Positions 1 to 8,588 of a DNA stretch of 64,000 bases are shown piece after piece; the stretch's first letter is position 1; each line of letters begins with the position of its first letter. The notes beneath the pieces are model-generated. The model ran no database searches. It saw nothing but the letters and a program-made list of their open reading frames with translations, and was not told where the DNA came from. The stretch is from an uncultured Roseobacter sp. (GTDB taxonomy: Bacteria; Pseudomonadota; Alphaproteobacteria; Rhodobacterales; Rhodobacteraceae): positions 797,501-861,500 of the forward strand of contig NZ_CANLNE010000002.1 in assembly GCF_947492555.1 (NCBI RefSeq), read 5' to 3'. The position numbers were made by a program, and so were the translations under genes.

Positions 1-1
1 G

Positions 2-625
2 GTCTCTTACGGTCCGATCCCGGCGGATGGTGTGGCGAACATGGCGTTCGAGGCGCGGATGCTGGAGCTCTGCGAGGCAATCTACCGGCTGGACGAACAA
101 CAGGCGCGCTATTCGAACGATGCGCCCTCTGCCAATACGGCGCGTATCCGATCCGCGGCACGCGGCATGTTGGGCAACCTGTCCCGTGCGGGTGGTGGCA
201 TTACGCCCTTTATGGCTACAGAACTCATGGCGGCGCTCAAGGAAGCGCTTGCGATCCTCAAACACCCCCATTTGCGCGGCCTCTTTGCGGCGCGCGACGT
301 CTGGGATGTGATCGCTGGTATTCGCAGGCGCGCGCGGATGACAGGGGGCGATCCGCGCATGTTCGTGGATCGGGGTCGTGCTGGCATGACGATTATTGTC
401 TGGCTGGCCGATGCTGCAGAAAGGTTGCGGCAATATGGTCAACCGATTGTCGGGCGCGGCGATCCGGTCATCCCGGCCGCGGTGGAGTGGTTGCAGGCCT
501 CGCTGACGATCAGCGAGTTGCATGCGCGGACCCAGGCACCTGCACCGCCACCGCCCGGACAAGGGGGGCTCTGGGGTCAGGGGAACACCTCGCCGGCGTC
601 GGATTGGGCCGACCTGGGGGTGTGA
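2..625 (+). CDS. Hypothetical protein, left end open (partial)
   Basis: I do not recognise this protein. The frame is open to the left edge of the window, and neither the GTG at 32 nor the ATG at 41 has a good Shine-Dalgarno, so the gene probably begins upstream. The visible part is about 207 residues: a predicted mostly helical, alanine-rich body and a proline/glycine-rich C-terminal tail (APAPPPPGQGG near the end). No membrane segment or signal peptide is visible. It ends four bases before the next gene, so the two are very likely co-transcribed and functionally linked. They lead towards a sigma-54 gene. Confidence 0.55.
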   Translation, partial: VSYGPIPADGVANMAFEARMLELCEAIYRLDEQQARYSNDAPSANTARIRSAARGMLGNLSRAGGGITPFMATELMAALKEALAILKHPHLRGLFAARDVWDVIAGIRRRARMTGGDPRMFVDRGRAGMTIIVWLADAAERLRQYGQPIVGRGDPVIPAAVEWLQASLTISELHARTQAPAPPPPGQGGLWGQGNTSPASDWADLGV

Positions 626-629
626 CGCC

Positions 630-2090
630 ATGACCGCGGTCGCCGCCATCCACGCAGCGCCGAACCGGCCCCGCAATGATGTGCGCCACGGTGTCCGCGC
701 CCTGCTGACCGCTGCCGAAGGGTTTGACACGCTCGATCCCCAGACCCGTCAGGATGTGGCCAAATCGCTTGTGCGTATTTCCTCAACGGCGCTGACACTG
801 GCCGAGGAGGCGGGATCCGATCCGCCCTCGCCGATTCCCCGCAAACGCCGCGCGCCCTTGGCAGAGGGACAGTCCGCCGGGCGCGCCTATTCCGGCACCG
901 CCATCGACCAGATCGCCCCCCAGACGGAGCGCATTCTGAATGCGGTGTCCTTCCCGCGTTTCGTCGGTGAGCTGATCACCGGCGTGTTCAAGGCGATGAA
1001 TGAATCGAACGAACAGCAGTTGGAAAGCTATGTGGAGCTGATCCGCAACGTAGCTGCGAGTACAGATGGTTTTGCCGACGCGAATATCGGAGATATGGGC
1101 GCGCGCCAGTGGTTGATGGAACGGTTCCCCGGCACGTTTCGCATTGAGGGCGACAGCGATGAAGGGTTTGACAACCCCGAGGAGATGAGCGCTGACGAAC
1201 GGGCCGAATGGATGGCCGAGCGGGCGGCGAACCAGCGGCTTGAACTCAGTCCCGGCGCCGAGATGCCGTCCGAGGATGCGTTGCGCACGGCGTTGGGCGC
1301 GCCGCGCGGGTCATCGCTGCCGTCGGGCAACCCGGAGGCACTGGTCGGTCCGGTGCGGGCGCTTTTGGCGCGCAACAAACAGCAGATGCTGGCGACCATG
1401 GTAATGATGGGTATGCAGCGCATCGTGATCGATTCCGGGCGACTCAACGCCTCGATGCGGTTCCATATCGACGCCTCCAGTGCCGCCTCTGATGACCGCG
1501 GCTCCCGTTTTGATGTCCGCAACGAATTGCAGGCGGGTGTAAAGGCGCAGTTCGGGCCGTGGGGCGCGTCCGCGAAGATGAAAAACACCATCGGCTATGT
1601 CTCGACCGAGCGCACGCAGACCGAAGAGGAGGTCAATGCGGACCTCGAGCTCGACAGTGCGGTCGAGCTGATTTTCCGCACCGACTACGTGCCACTAGAG
1701 CGGTTGGCAGGCACCGGCGATGTGAACCGCATTCGGGTGAACGCGCTGAATCCCACCGAAGAGCGCCGTTTTGCCGAGGAACGCAGAACGGCCCGAGAAA
1801 CGCGGCGCACCAGCCAACGCAACCAACGCAGCCAAGACCTGAACCAAGGCCTGCAACCGACGCAGTTTACGCAGGGTGGTGAAGAGTTGGAGGTGCCGGA
1901 TCCAACTGGAACTGAGGAAGAAGGGGCAAGCGAAGAAGCCGCCAACGTTGAAGAAACCGGCGGCGAGCAAGCCGACGAAGGTGGCGGCGGCGAAGAATCT
2001 TCCAACGAGGGCGAGGGTGGCGGCGACGCTGAGCCCACGGAGGAGGGCACCACTGAGGAAGGTGGTGAGACCGCCGAGGAAGCCGCGTGA
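630..2090 (+). CDS. Hypothetical protein with acidic low-complexity tail
   Basis: This protein has 486 residues and no family I can name with confidence. ATG at 630 is chosen because it lies four bases after the preceding stop; the frame is open further upstream but only over the neighbouring gene. Three parts are visible. The N-terminal third is helical. A central segment (about 250-390) contains a hydrophobic stretch AMTV-like (MLATMVMMGMQRIVI) followed by an alternating, beta-rich part with NTIGYVSTERTQTEEE. The last ~75 residues are almost only Glu, Gly, Thr and Ala. The domain order resembles small apparatus or tail-associated proteins, but that is only an impression. A sigma-54 gene follows 61 bases downstream on the same strand. 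Confidence 0.6.
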   Translation: MTAVAAIHAAPNRPRNDVRHGVRALLTAAEGFDTLDPQTRQDVAKSLVRISSTALTLAEEAGSDPPSPIPRKRRAPLAEGQSAGRAYSGTAIDQIAPQTERILNAVSFPRFVGELITGVFKAMNESNEQQLESYVELIRNVAASTDGFADANIGDMGARQWLMERFPGTFRIEGDSDEGFDNPEEMSADERAEWMAERAANQRLELSPGAEMPSEDALRTALGAPRGSSLPSGNPEALVGPVRALLARNKQQMLATMVMMGMQRIVIDSGRLNASMRFHIDASSAASDDRGSRFDVRNELQAGVKAQFGPWGASAKMKNTIGYVSTERTQTEEEVNADLELDSAVELIFRTDYVPLERLAGTGDVNRIRVNALNPTEERRFAEERRTARETRRTSQRNQRSQDLNQGLQPTQFTQGGEELEVPDPTGTEEEGASEEAANVEETGGEQADEGGGGEESSNEGEGGGDAEPTEEGTTEEGGETAEEAA

Positions 2091-2151
2091 CTTGCCCCTC
2101 GACCCAAACGAATTGCCGTCCTAGACTGGAGCGGTCCGCAAGAGGACGATC

Positions 2152-3408
2152 ATGATGCAACCAGACCTTCGCCTTGTGCCCAAACCAGCGCTCCATGTCA
2201 GTGCGCGGTTGTGCGGCATGGTCGGATTGTTGCGCATGAACAACGACGAGTTGACCCGCCATGTCGCTGACATGGCTACGCGCAATCCGCTGCTCGACCT
2301 TGCGCCGGGCAGGCAGGGCGGGGGTGATGCATATGAAGCGCCGGTTGTTGCCGCCGAGGCCAGTCTCTATGCACATGTCCTGAGCCAGATCAGCGTGGCA
2401 TTCGATGACCCGTTGCAGATGCGCATTGCGCAGGCCTTTGTTGAGGCGCTTGAACCCAGCGGCTGGTTGGGCCAGCCGGTGGCATCCATTGCTGAACACG
2501 CGGACGTGACCGTGCCGCAGGCGGAGGCCGTTCTGGCGCGTCTGCAGGACTTTGAACCAACCGGGTTGTTCGCCCGTGATCTTGCGGATTGTCTGCGCCT
2601 GCAACTGATCGACCGGGGGGATTGGGATGACGCGGCTGCGATTGTTGTCGCGCATTTGGGCATCATGCTCGAGGGTGGGGCCGACGCCTTGGCCGATGCC
2701 ACGGATCTTGCGCCGGGCGTCGTCGCCGACACGCTGGCCGCGATCCGAGCGTGTGATCCCAAACCTGGCGCTGCGTTTCAACACGAAGATCCCAGCCTGG
2801 GCCGACGCCCGGATATCATCGTGCGCAAGGAGGCGGGCGGCTGGCAGATCGAGCTGGATCGGTCGACAATGCCGAGTGTCAATCTGGCAAATACTGGCAA
2901 TGCAGTTGACCCGAAGCTCGCCAAGCTGCGCCGTGATGCACGTTGGCTGGTCAACGCGGTGCGCCTGCGCAATCAGATGACGCTCGATGTAGCGCGGGTC
3001 GTGATCGGTCACCAGGTGGGATTTCTTGAACGCGGCGTGCGTGGGCTGAAACCGCTGCGACGCTGCGACGTGGCTGATCGACTGGGCGTGCATGAAAGCA
3101 CAGTGGGCCGGGTTGCCACGGGATTGCTGGTGCAGACACCTGTCCAGATGCTTGAACTGACACGGTTCTTTTCCCGTGCGCTTGGGCGTAAACGTGGGCC
3201 GACGGCATCGCGCCGCAAGCTGAAGACGCTATTGCGCGATTTGATTGCCGCTGAAGATCCAGACAACCCTCTGACCGATCAAATGCTGGCTAAAACGCTT
3301 TCCGAAGGCGCGGCCATGGTGTCACGCAGGACTGTGGCAAAGTATCGGCAGGCTCTTGGCATTCCAGGATCACCAATGCGCATACATATCGGCGCAAGTT
3401 CAATCTGA
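2152..3408 (+). CDS. rpoN: RNA polymerase sigma-54 factor (RpoN), short divergent copy
   Basis: Sigma-54 directs RNA polymerase to -24/-12 promoters and needs an AAA+ activator. The C-terminus carries the RpoN box (SRRTVAKYR, residues 391-399) that reads the -24 element. An HTH of the DNA-binding domain lies around 300-325 (DVADRLGVHESTVGRV). Region I is recognisable from RNPLLDL (44-50), but it is poor in the glutamines that normally fill it, and the acidic region II is almost missing. At 418 residues it is clearly shorter than the usual 470-500. ATG at 2152 follows AAGAGGA. This is probably a specialised paralogue rather than the housekeeping copy. It lies directly downstream of two unknown genes, which are plausible partners. 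Confidence 0.85.
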   Translation: MMQPDLRLVPKPALHVSARLCGMVGLLRMNNDELTRHVADMATRNPLLDLAPGRQGGGDAYEAPVVAAEASLYAHVLSQISVAFDDPLQMRIAQAFVEALEPSGWLGQPVASIAEHADVTVPQAEAVLARLQDFEPTGLFARDLADCLRLQLIDRGDWDDAAAIVVAHLGIMLEGGADALADATDLAPGVVADTLAAIRACDPKPGAAFQHEDPSLGRRPDIIVRKEAGGWQIELDRSTMPSVNLANTGNAVDPKLAKLRRDARWLVNAVRLRNQMTLDVARVVIGHQVGFLERGVRGLKPLRRCDVADRLGVHESTVGRVATGLLVQTPVQMLELTRFFSRALGRKRGPTASRRKLKTLLRDLIAAEDPDNPLTDQMLAKTLSEGAAMVSRRTVAKYRQALGIPGSPMRIHIGASSI

Positions 3409-3430
3409 CACCGATACGCTCAGGCAATGA

Positions 3431-5965
3431 CTAGTCCAGCAGCCTGAAAAGCTGATCCTGAAGCTCGCGGTTTGACACCGGTTTGGTCAACAGAGGTACG
3501 TCTTTGAGCGTGTCGGGGAGGGCGGCACTCTTCCCATAACCCGTTACAAAAAAGAACGGCAATCTCATTTCATGCAGTTTCATTGCAACGTCGATGCTGT
3601 CCTTGTCTTTGCCCAGGTTGACGTCCAGAATGGCCAGCGCGACGGCTTCCATGTCCAGAAAGTTGAGTGCATCCGCTGAATTTGCAAAAATTTCTACCTC
3701 GGCAAAACCGAACTCTCGCATTTGATCGCTCATTTCTTTGGCGATGAGGTAGTTGTCTTCCAGCAACAGAACGGTGCCGGACAATGCCTCGCCGGAAAAA
3801 CTGTCTGCATCCGCGACATCGGAATCAGCAGCGTTTTCAGTGTCGGGTGAGGCTGCGGTATCGTCGAAATGCTGATCAGGCAGGGTGAATACCGCTTTTA
3901 CACCGGCCGGTTCAAACACTAGCTGAGTTGTCCCGCCAAGCTCATGAGGCACGGCATGCTCAATCATTGCTGTACCAAAACCCGTGTCGGCGGGTTTGCT
4001 TGCCGGTGGCCCACCGCGTTCCTGCCAGGTGACCTGCATCGCGCCGGGCAGACGCTCCAGGGTAATGCTCACCTCTCCCTTCTGGGTGCTCAGCGCGCCG
4101 TGTTTGACAGCATTGGTCGCCAGCTCATGCACGACCAGCGAGAATATTGGAGCGATCTGGACCAGCAGGTTTCGGTCTGGTCCTTCGAGGTGAAGTCGGG
4201 CGCCTGCAATTTCCTTGTACGGATCGAATTCCCGTTTGATCAGGCTTTTGATCGATACTGGGCCTGTCAGCGAGCGCGCGTTCAACTCGTGCGATGCGGC
4301 AAGGGCGCGGATGCGGCTTTCGACTGCGTCGGCGTAGCCATCGATCGAGTTGTATCGCCTGCGCGACTGACGCGAGACGGAGCGTACCAGCGCGAGGATA
4401 TTGCGCACCCGGTGGTTCAGCTCGTCGATCATCAAGGATTGTTGTTGGTTCATCTTGTTCATCAGGGTCTGGCGTTCAGACGCATGCAACAGTGTTCGAA
4501 CATGCCCGATGAAGTACTTGTCGTCTTCTGACCAGGCTTTGCTGCGGCCTCCGACGTTTTCGATATAGACGGAAAACGATCCACGGGGGGACAGACGAAG
4601 CTTTCCGTCAATTTCGGTGATGGGTTTGTCCGGCTTGCCCGCCCAAGCTACCTCCTGTGCGACTTCCCGGCGAAAGATGCAGATCGCGCTATCTGGCAGA
4701 ATGCTGGCGAGCAGGGCGCCGGCACAGCCATTCGTCGCTTCCCCCAGGTCGGGAAAAGCATCCCCCAGGTTATCAATTGCAATCACGGTCCCGGTTTGCT
4801 CGCCTGCGTGGCGCTGAAGCCGCCGTAGCAACTCCGGTTGGGGTGATACGCCGAAAGAGTAATCTGTGCCGCCGCTGATGGCTGCGATCCCGTCAGCACC
4901 GATCACCTCCATCACCAGTGGGGCAATCTCGGGCAGCAGTTTTTCCATGCGGAAATCCTGTGTGTGGTTGCTTACGATGCTCTCTTCGAGCCTTCTGATG
5001 CGACCAAGCGTTTCATCGTTCCGAATGGCCAGAAGTTTTGCCGAAAACACGGGCACAAAGCTCTTCAACACCTCGCGGAGCATTGCCGGGGGCACTTTTC
5101 GGGTGCGGTTATGTAGTGAAATGATGCCCCACAGGCGATCCTCAACAACAACGTTCAGGGTCATTGTCGCCTGACTGCCGAGGTTGGCCAAATACTCCAT
5201 GTGAACGGGCGACACGCCGCGACAGGCCGCGAGAGTGATGTCCAGTGGAGGCAAATCCTCGTGGGCGGCAACCAGAGGAATCGGCACCTGTTCAACGTCT
5301 TCAATGACCCTGACGGGTACTTTTTTCATTATCGCGCGCGCCTGCTCGGGAATATCCCAATGCGGAAAGCGCAACCCCTGAAAGGTCGGCATAGAGGGCC
5401 TGCACGTCTCGGTGATAACCTCACCGTTAAACTCATGGTCGAATTGGTAGATCATGACACGATCGTACCCTGTGAAATGCCGCATGAGATCAACGGTCAG
5501 CTGCAACAATTCCTGTCTTTCCTCGCATCCGTGAATCTGCGTCATGAGGAAGTTCATGGACCGGAATGCTTCGGCTCCACTCAGAATGTCGGTGTGCGCC
5601 TGTTCGAATTCCACAACGTGAAATCCCCCGCTTTCAAAGGCGCTGATGGCGCAGAGTGTGCCGTTCAGTTCGTGGTTGAAAACCGAAAGATTTTCTCTCG
5701 AAAACTCAGTGCGTGAGGCGGCGTTTTGCAAATCGTGCCAGATTTCAGAGCCCAAAACCTCTTTGGCCGACGTACCAAGCAGGTCGCGCAGAGGCCTCCC
5801 CAGTGCATCAGAGCAGTTTTCGCTCGCATAGCAAATCAGACTGCTTTTGGGATCATAGGCGAGAAGATGTCCGAAGGGTTGTACAATACCGGGAATGTGC
5901 ACGGGCTCTGTGGCGCAGTTGTCGAGTGCTTGCTGCAATTCCGCCTCAGTCAAACGCCGATTCAT
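3431..5965 (-). CDS. bphP: Bacteriophytochrome HWE-type histidine kinase with C-terminal receiver
   Basis: Red/far-red photoreceptor kinase of 844 residues. The domain order is PAS (1-120), GAF (135-310), PHY (320-495), HWE/HisKA_2 kinase (500-700) and receiver (730-844). Cys17 lies in the motif CATEPVHIPG and is the expected biliverdin attachment residue. GAF residues expected around the chromophore are present: PHWDIP (201-206), His255 and His285. The PHY tongue shows WAG (441-443) and PRGSF (460-464). The phosphoacceptor is His518 in ELNHRVRN, the N-box is HELATNAVKHG, and WQE (647-649) marks the HWE group. Receiver phospho-acceptor is Asp781, with Lys828. The usual PASDIP motif is altered to PHWDIP. 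No heme oxygenase gene is nearby. It is divergent from a single-domain regulator. Confidence 0.93.
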   Translation of the reverse strand: MNRRLTEAELQQALDNCATEPVHIPGIVQPFGHLLAYDPKSSLICYASENCSDALGRPLRDLLGTSAKEVLGSEIWHDLQNAASRTEFSRENLSVFNHELNGTLCAISAFESGGFHVVEFEQAHTDILSGAEAFRSMNFLMTQIHGCEERQELLQLTVDLMRHFTGYDRVMIYQFDHEFNGEVITETCRPSMPTFQGLRFPHWDIPEQARAIMKKVPVRVIEDVEQVPIPLVAAHEDLPPLDITLAACRGVSPVHMEYLANLGSQATMTLNVVVEDRLWGIISLHNRTRKVPPAMLREVLKSFVPVFSAKLLAIRNDETLGRIRRLEESIVSNHTQDFRMEKLLPEIAPLVMEVIGADGIAAISGGTDYSFGVSPQPELLRRLQRHAGEQTGTVIAIDNLGDAFPDLGEATNGCAGALLASILPDSAICIFRREVAQEVAWAGKPDKPITEIDGKLRLSPRGSFSVYIENVGGRSKAWSEDDKYFIGHVRTLLHASERQTLMNKMNQQQSLMIDELNHRVRNILALVRSVSRQSRRRYNSIDGYADAVESRIRALAASHELNARSLTGPVSIKSLIKREFDPYKEIAGARLHLEGPDRNLLVQIAPIFSLVVHELATNAVKHGALSTQKGEVSITLERLPGAMQVTWQERGGPPASKPADTGFGTAMIEHAVPHELGGTTQLVFEPAGVKAVFTLPDQHFDDTAASPDTENAADSDVADADSFSGEALSGTVLLLEDNYLIAKEMSDQMREFGFAEVEIFANSADALNFLDMEAVALAILDVNLGKDKDSIDVAMKLHEMRLPFFFVTGYGKSAALPDTLKDVPLLTKPVSNRELQDQLFRLLD

Positions 5966-6070
5966 TTGTTTTCCCTGCTTGGCTAACGCGTTGCGTGTAC
6001 ATACACAAATCTCCCATAAGTTACGGGCGGTTATGTCTCGAACGGTCCAATATTGCTCTTCCCACTTGTT

Positions 6071-6097
6071 CTAGCGTAGTGCATAAATACACGCTAG
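6071..6097. promoter_or_regulatory. Inverted repeat in the phytochrome/response-regulator intergenic region
   Basis: CTAGCGT at 6071-6077 and its exact reverse complement ACGCTAG at 6091-6097 are separated by 13 bases, giving a centre-to-centre distance of 20 bp, or two helical turns. It lies in the 165-bp divergent region about 30 bases before the response-regulator start. A second, smaller repeat, GTGTA-CA-TACAC, is at 5995-6006 near the phytochrome start. Both are candidate operators; the binding protein is unknown. Confidence 0.4.
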
Positions 6098-6130
6098 GGG
6101 CGAAAAATCAGCCAGCCAATGGAGGGAAAA

Positions 6131-6526
6131 TTGGCACGAATTCTTCTGATGGAAGATGACCTGGCGCTAAGCTTTCAGTTGTCGCAGAACCTGAAAGAGG
6201 CAGGTCACCATGTTCAGACCTGCAGTACGGCCTCCGCCGCACAGGAGGAGCTTTGGCGCGCAGAGTTCGATCTGCTGATTACCGACGTCATTGTGAAGGT
6301 GGATGGTCGATCTGTGCCTGACGGCGGTATTGGGTTGATTTCGTGGGTTCGGCGGACAGAGAAATGTCGCACCATTCCAATCATTGCGATTACTGGTACC
6401 GCCAAGTTTCCCGGTATGGAACACATCCTGTCGACCACCCGTCAGGTCGGCGCAGATGTCGGTATCGAGAAGCCGGTTGACGTTGACCATATCCTTGAAG
6501 AAATTGACTTTCTAACATCCGGATGA
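6131..6526 (+). CDS. Single-domain response regulator
   Basis: A stand-alone CheY-like receiver of about 131 residues with no output domain. The acidic pocket EDD is near residues 8-10, the phospho-acceptor is Asp52 (LITDVIVK), the switch threonine is in AITGT and the conserved lysine is in IEKPVD. About ten residues are inserted after the phospho-acceptor. The TTG at 6131 is preferred because GGAGGG lies five bases before it and gives the typical MARILLMEDD beginning. An in-frame ATG at 6119 overlaps that ribosome site and has none of its own. Its position divergent from the phytochrome suggests that it receives phosphate from that kinase, as seen for other HWE kinase pairs; this is inferred. 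Confidence 0.85.
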   Translation: MARILLMEDDLALSFQLSQNLKEAGHHVQTCSTASAAQEELWRAEFDLLITDVIVKVDGRSVPDGGIGLISWVRRTEKCRTIPIIAITGTAKFPGMEHILSTTRQVGADVGIEKPVDVDHILEEIDFLTSG

Positions 6527-6699
6527 TGGGAAGTGCGAGGCACTTAGCTGTGTCTGCTTACGACCAACTTGCGGCTGATTGCTGATTTGTACGCCTCATT
6601 TTTTATGTCTCGCAGATACGATCCATTTAGACCTTTTTGATTTTCACGGATAATCTTGGGTAGAAAGACACAAACAACGCGTTCCGGAAAGGAATGGGC

Positions 6700-8187
6700 A
6701 TGAAGACATTTGGAAGGCGCGCCCTTTTGCTGGGAACCGGCGCTGCGGTAGGCGCTTTGGCCACCCGTTACCTGCATCCGAACCTGACGCCGATCACCGA
6801 TAGCCTCTTGACCGACATGCCGTCCTCGGACCTGATGCTGAACGACGCCAGTGAGTTGAGCGCGACACCAGTTTACCGTCACATCACGATGACAGAAGAC
6901 CCGACCAACGCCCTGGTTGACCGTCTGCGCGCTGAAATGGCCGAGGCCAAAAGCGGGGGGCGAGCGATCAATATTGGTGCCGCGCGGCATTCCATGGGCG
7001 GGCAGGCCATTCCAACGGGTGGTCACGCAGTTACATTCGACAACGGAATGGTCGACCTCGACAGCGCGGCAAAAACCTACCGTGTCCATGCCGGGGCGCG
7101 CTGGTCGCAGGTGATCGCAGCACTCGATCCCATGGGGTTTTCGCCGCAGGTGATGCAGTCCAACCATGACTTTGGCGTTGCGGCGACCTTTTGCGTGAAT
7201 GCTCATGGCTGGGCGGTGCCCTTTGGCCCGATGGGGGCTACCGTGCGGAGCATTGATCTGCTTTTGCCGGATGGTGACCTGGTGCGCTGTTCCCGGCAGG
7301 AAAACCCGGAGCTTTTTGCCATGAGCATGGGGGGCTATGGGCTCACCGGTGCCATCGTTGCAATGGAGGTGGCGGCGGAGCCGAACCTCAGGCTTGAACC
7401 GTCATTTGAACGCATGCCCGCAGAGACATTTGGCGAGGTCTTCGCTCAGGTGGTCAACGATCCGCAGGTGAACATGGCCTATGGCAGGTTGAACGTGGAT
7501 CACGGCACCTTTTTCGAAGAGGCATTTCTGGTCACCTATAGCCCCTCCGCCGATCAATCCGATCTACCGGCCGCTGCCGGTTCCGGCGCGGTGTCTCATC
7601 TGGCCAGCCGCGTTTATCGCGCGCAATTGGGCAGTGAACCGGGCAAAGCCCTGCGATGGGCCTTTGAAACAAAACTCGGGCCGATGGTCGGCGGCGGGCC
7701 AACCACGCGCAACTCCCTGATCAATGAGCCGGTGGTCACGCTGGATGATCGCAATCCCCACCGTGTCGACATTCTGCACGAATACTTCGTGGCCCCTGAA
7801 CGGTTCCCGGAGTTCCTGCAGGCCTGCCGCGACATCATCCCGGCCTCCTACCAGGAGTTTCTCAATGTCACGTTGCGCTTCGTGGATCGCGATCCCGAAA
7901 GCTGGCTCAGTTACGCGACCGTGCCCCGCATTGCGGCGGTGATGTCCTTCAGTCAGGAGAAAACAGCCCGCGGAGAAGCCGACATGCAGCGGATGACCCG
8001 GGCCCTTGTCGGGGCGATCACCGAAATCGGCGGCAGTTACTATTTGCCCTACCGTCCGCATCCGACCCTGGCGCAATTTCAAAACGCCTACCCGCGTGCC
8101 GTGGAGTTCGCGACGGCAAAACGCGTGCTGGATCCGGGCGGGCTCTATCGCAGCGCGTTCTGGGACACTTATCTGGAGCCGCTATGA
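6700..8187 (+). CDS. FAD-linked oxidase, Tat-signal-like N-terminus
   Basis: A 495-residue flavoprotein of the FAD-binding type 4 (PCMH) superfamily, similar in plan to aldonolactone oxidases and DprE1. The start resembles a Tat signal (FGRRALLLGTGAAVGALA), so export to the periplasm is likely. The flavin-binding part includes IGAARHSMGGQ (His a candidate for covalent FAD), HAGARWSQV, the stretch QSNHDFGVAATFCVNAHGW and MGGYGLTGAI. The C-terminal part contains LDPGGLYRSAFW, typical of this family. ATG at 6700 is chosen because AAAGGA ends six bases before it; the ATG at 6694 touches that site. It overlaps the next gene by four bases and heads a four-gene block. The substrate cannot be told. 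Confidence 0.85.
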   Translation: MKTFGRRALLLGTGAAVGALATRYLHPNLTPITDSLLTDMPSSDLMLNDASELSATPVYRHITMTEDPTNALVDRLRAEMAEAKSGGRAINIGAARHSMGGQAIPTGGHAVTFDNGMVDLDSAAKTYRVHAGARWSQVIAALDPMGFSPQVMQSNHDFGVAATFCVNAHGWAVPFGPMGATVRSIDLLLPDGDLVRCSRQENPELFAMSMGGYGLTGAIVAMEVAAEPNLRLEPSFERMPAETFGEVFAQVVNDPQVNMAYGRLNVDHGTFFEEAFLVTYSPSADQSDLPAAAGSGAVSHLASRVYRAQLGSEPGKALRWAFETKLGPMVGGGPTTRNSLINEPVVTLDDRNPHRVDILHEYFVAPERFPEFLQACRDIIPASYQEFLNVTLRFVDRDPESWLSYATVPRIAAVMSFSQEKTARGEADMQRMTRALVGAITEIGGSYYLPYRPHPTLAQFQNAYPRAVEFATAKRVLDPGGLYRSAFWDTYLEPL

Positions 8188-8588
8188 GCCTTCTGCAAAA
8201 GATCTGCCTTGTCTATGTCGCCGTGCTGCTGGCCGCGGCCTCGCTCAACTACATCCCCGGGCTGACGGACGCGGAAGGGCTGGCCTTTGGTATCTTTGCG
8301 CTCGATATCTTCGACGACGCCCTGCATGTCGCCTCCGCGCTCTGGGCGCTTTTTGCAGCGCTCTGGTCCAAACAATCCGCTAAGTTTTTTCTCATCGTGT
8401 TCGGCGCGCTCTACCTGGGTGATGGCGTCTTCGGGTTCTTCACCGGCTATGGCTATCTTGATCTGGGCATCTTCACCAACGCTTCTGCTGGACTGTCATT
8501 CACCTTCCTGCGGCTTGCAGCGAACGTTCCGCACTTGCTGTTGGGTGGGGTCGCGCTTTGGGCCGGTCTGAAACTGGATCGCGCGTGA
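8184..8588 (+). CDS. Small integral membrane protein, unknown
   Basis: 134 residues with about four predicted membrane helices (near 5-22, 48-62, 67-85 and 108-128). No catalytic motif is visible and I do not recognise a family, though the plan is like DUF4383-type membrane proteins. Its start overlaps the stop of the FAD oxidase (ATGA), and its own stop overlaps the GTG start of the next gene. Tight translational coupling suggests that it works with the oxidase, perhaps as a membrane anchor or electron-transfer partner. That role is inference only. Confidence 0.7.
   Translation: MSLLQKICLVYVAVLLAAASLNYIPGLTDAEGLAFGIFALDIFDDALHVASALWALFAALWSKQSAKFFLIVFGALYLGDGVFGFFTGYGYLDLGIFTNASAGLSFTFLRLAANVPHLLLGGVALWAGLKLDRA

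Noticed and set aside
2-2090. The first two genes as part of a gene transfer agent or prophage
   Set aside because: No capsid, portal, terminase or tail protein is visible. The idea is kept only as an open possibility for what lies to the left.
1867-3093. 408-residue minus-strand open frame opposite the sigma-54 gene
   Set aside because: It is antisense to a clear RpoN, rich in His/Arg/Gln as shadows of GC-rich genes are, and has no recognisable motif.
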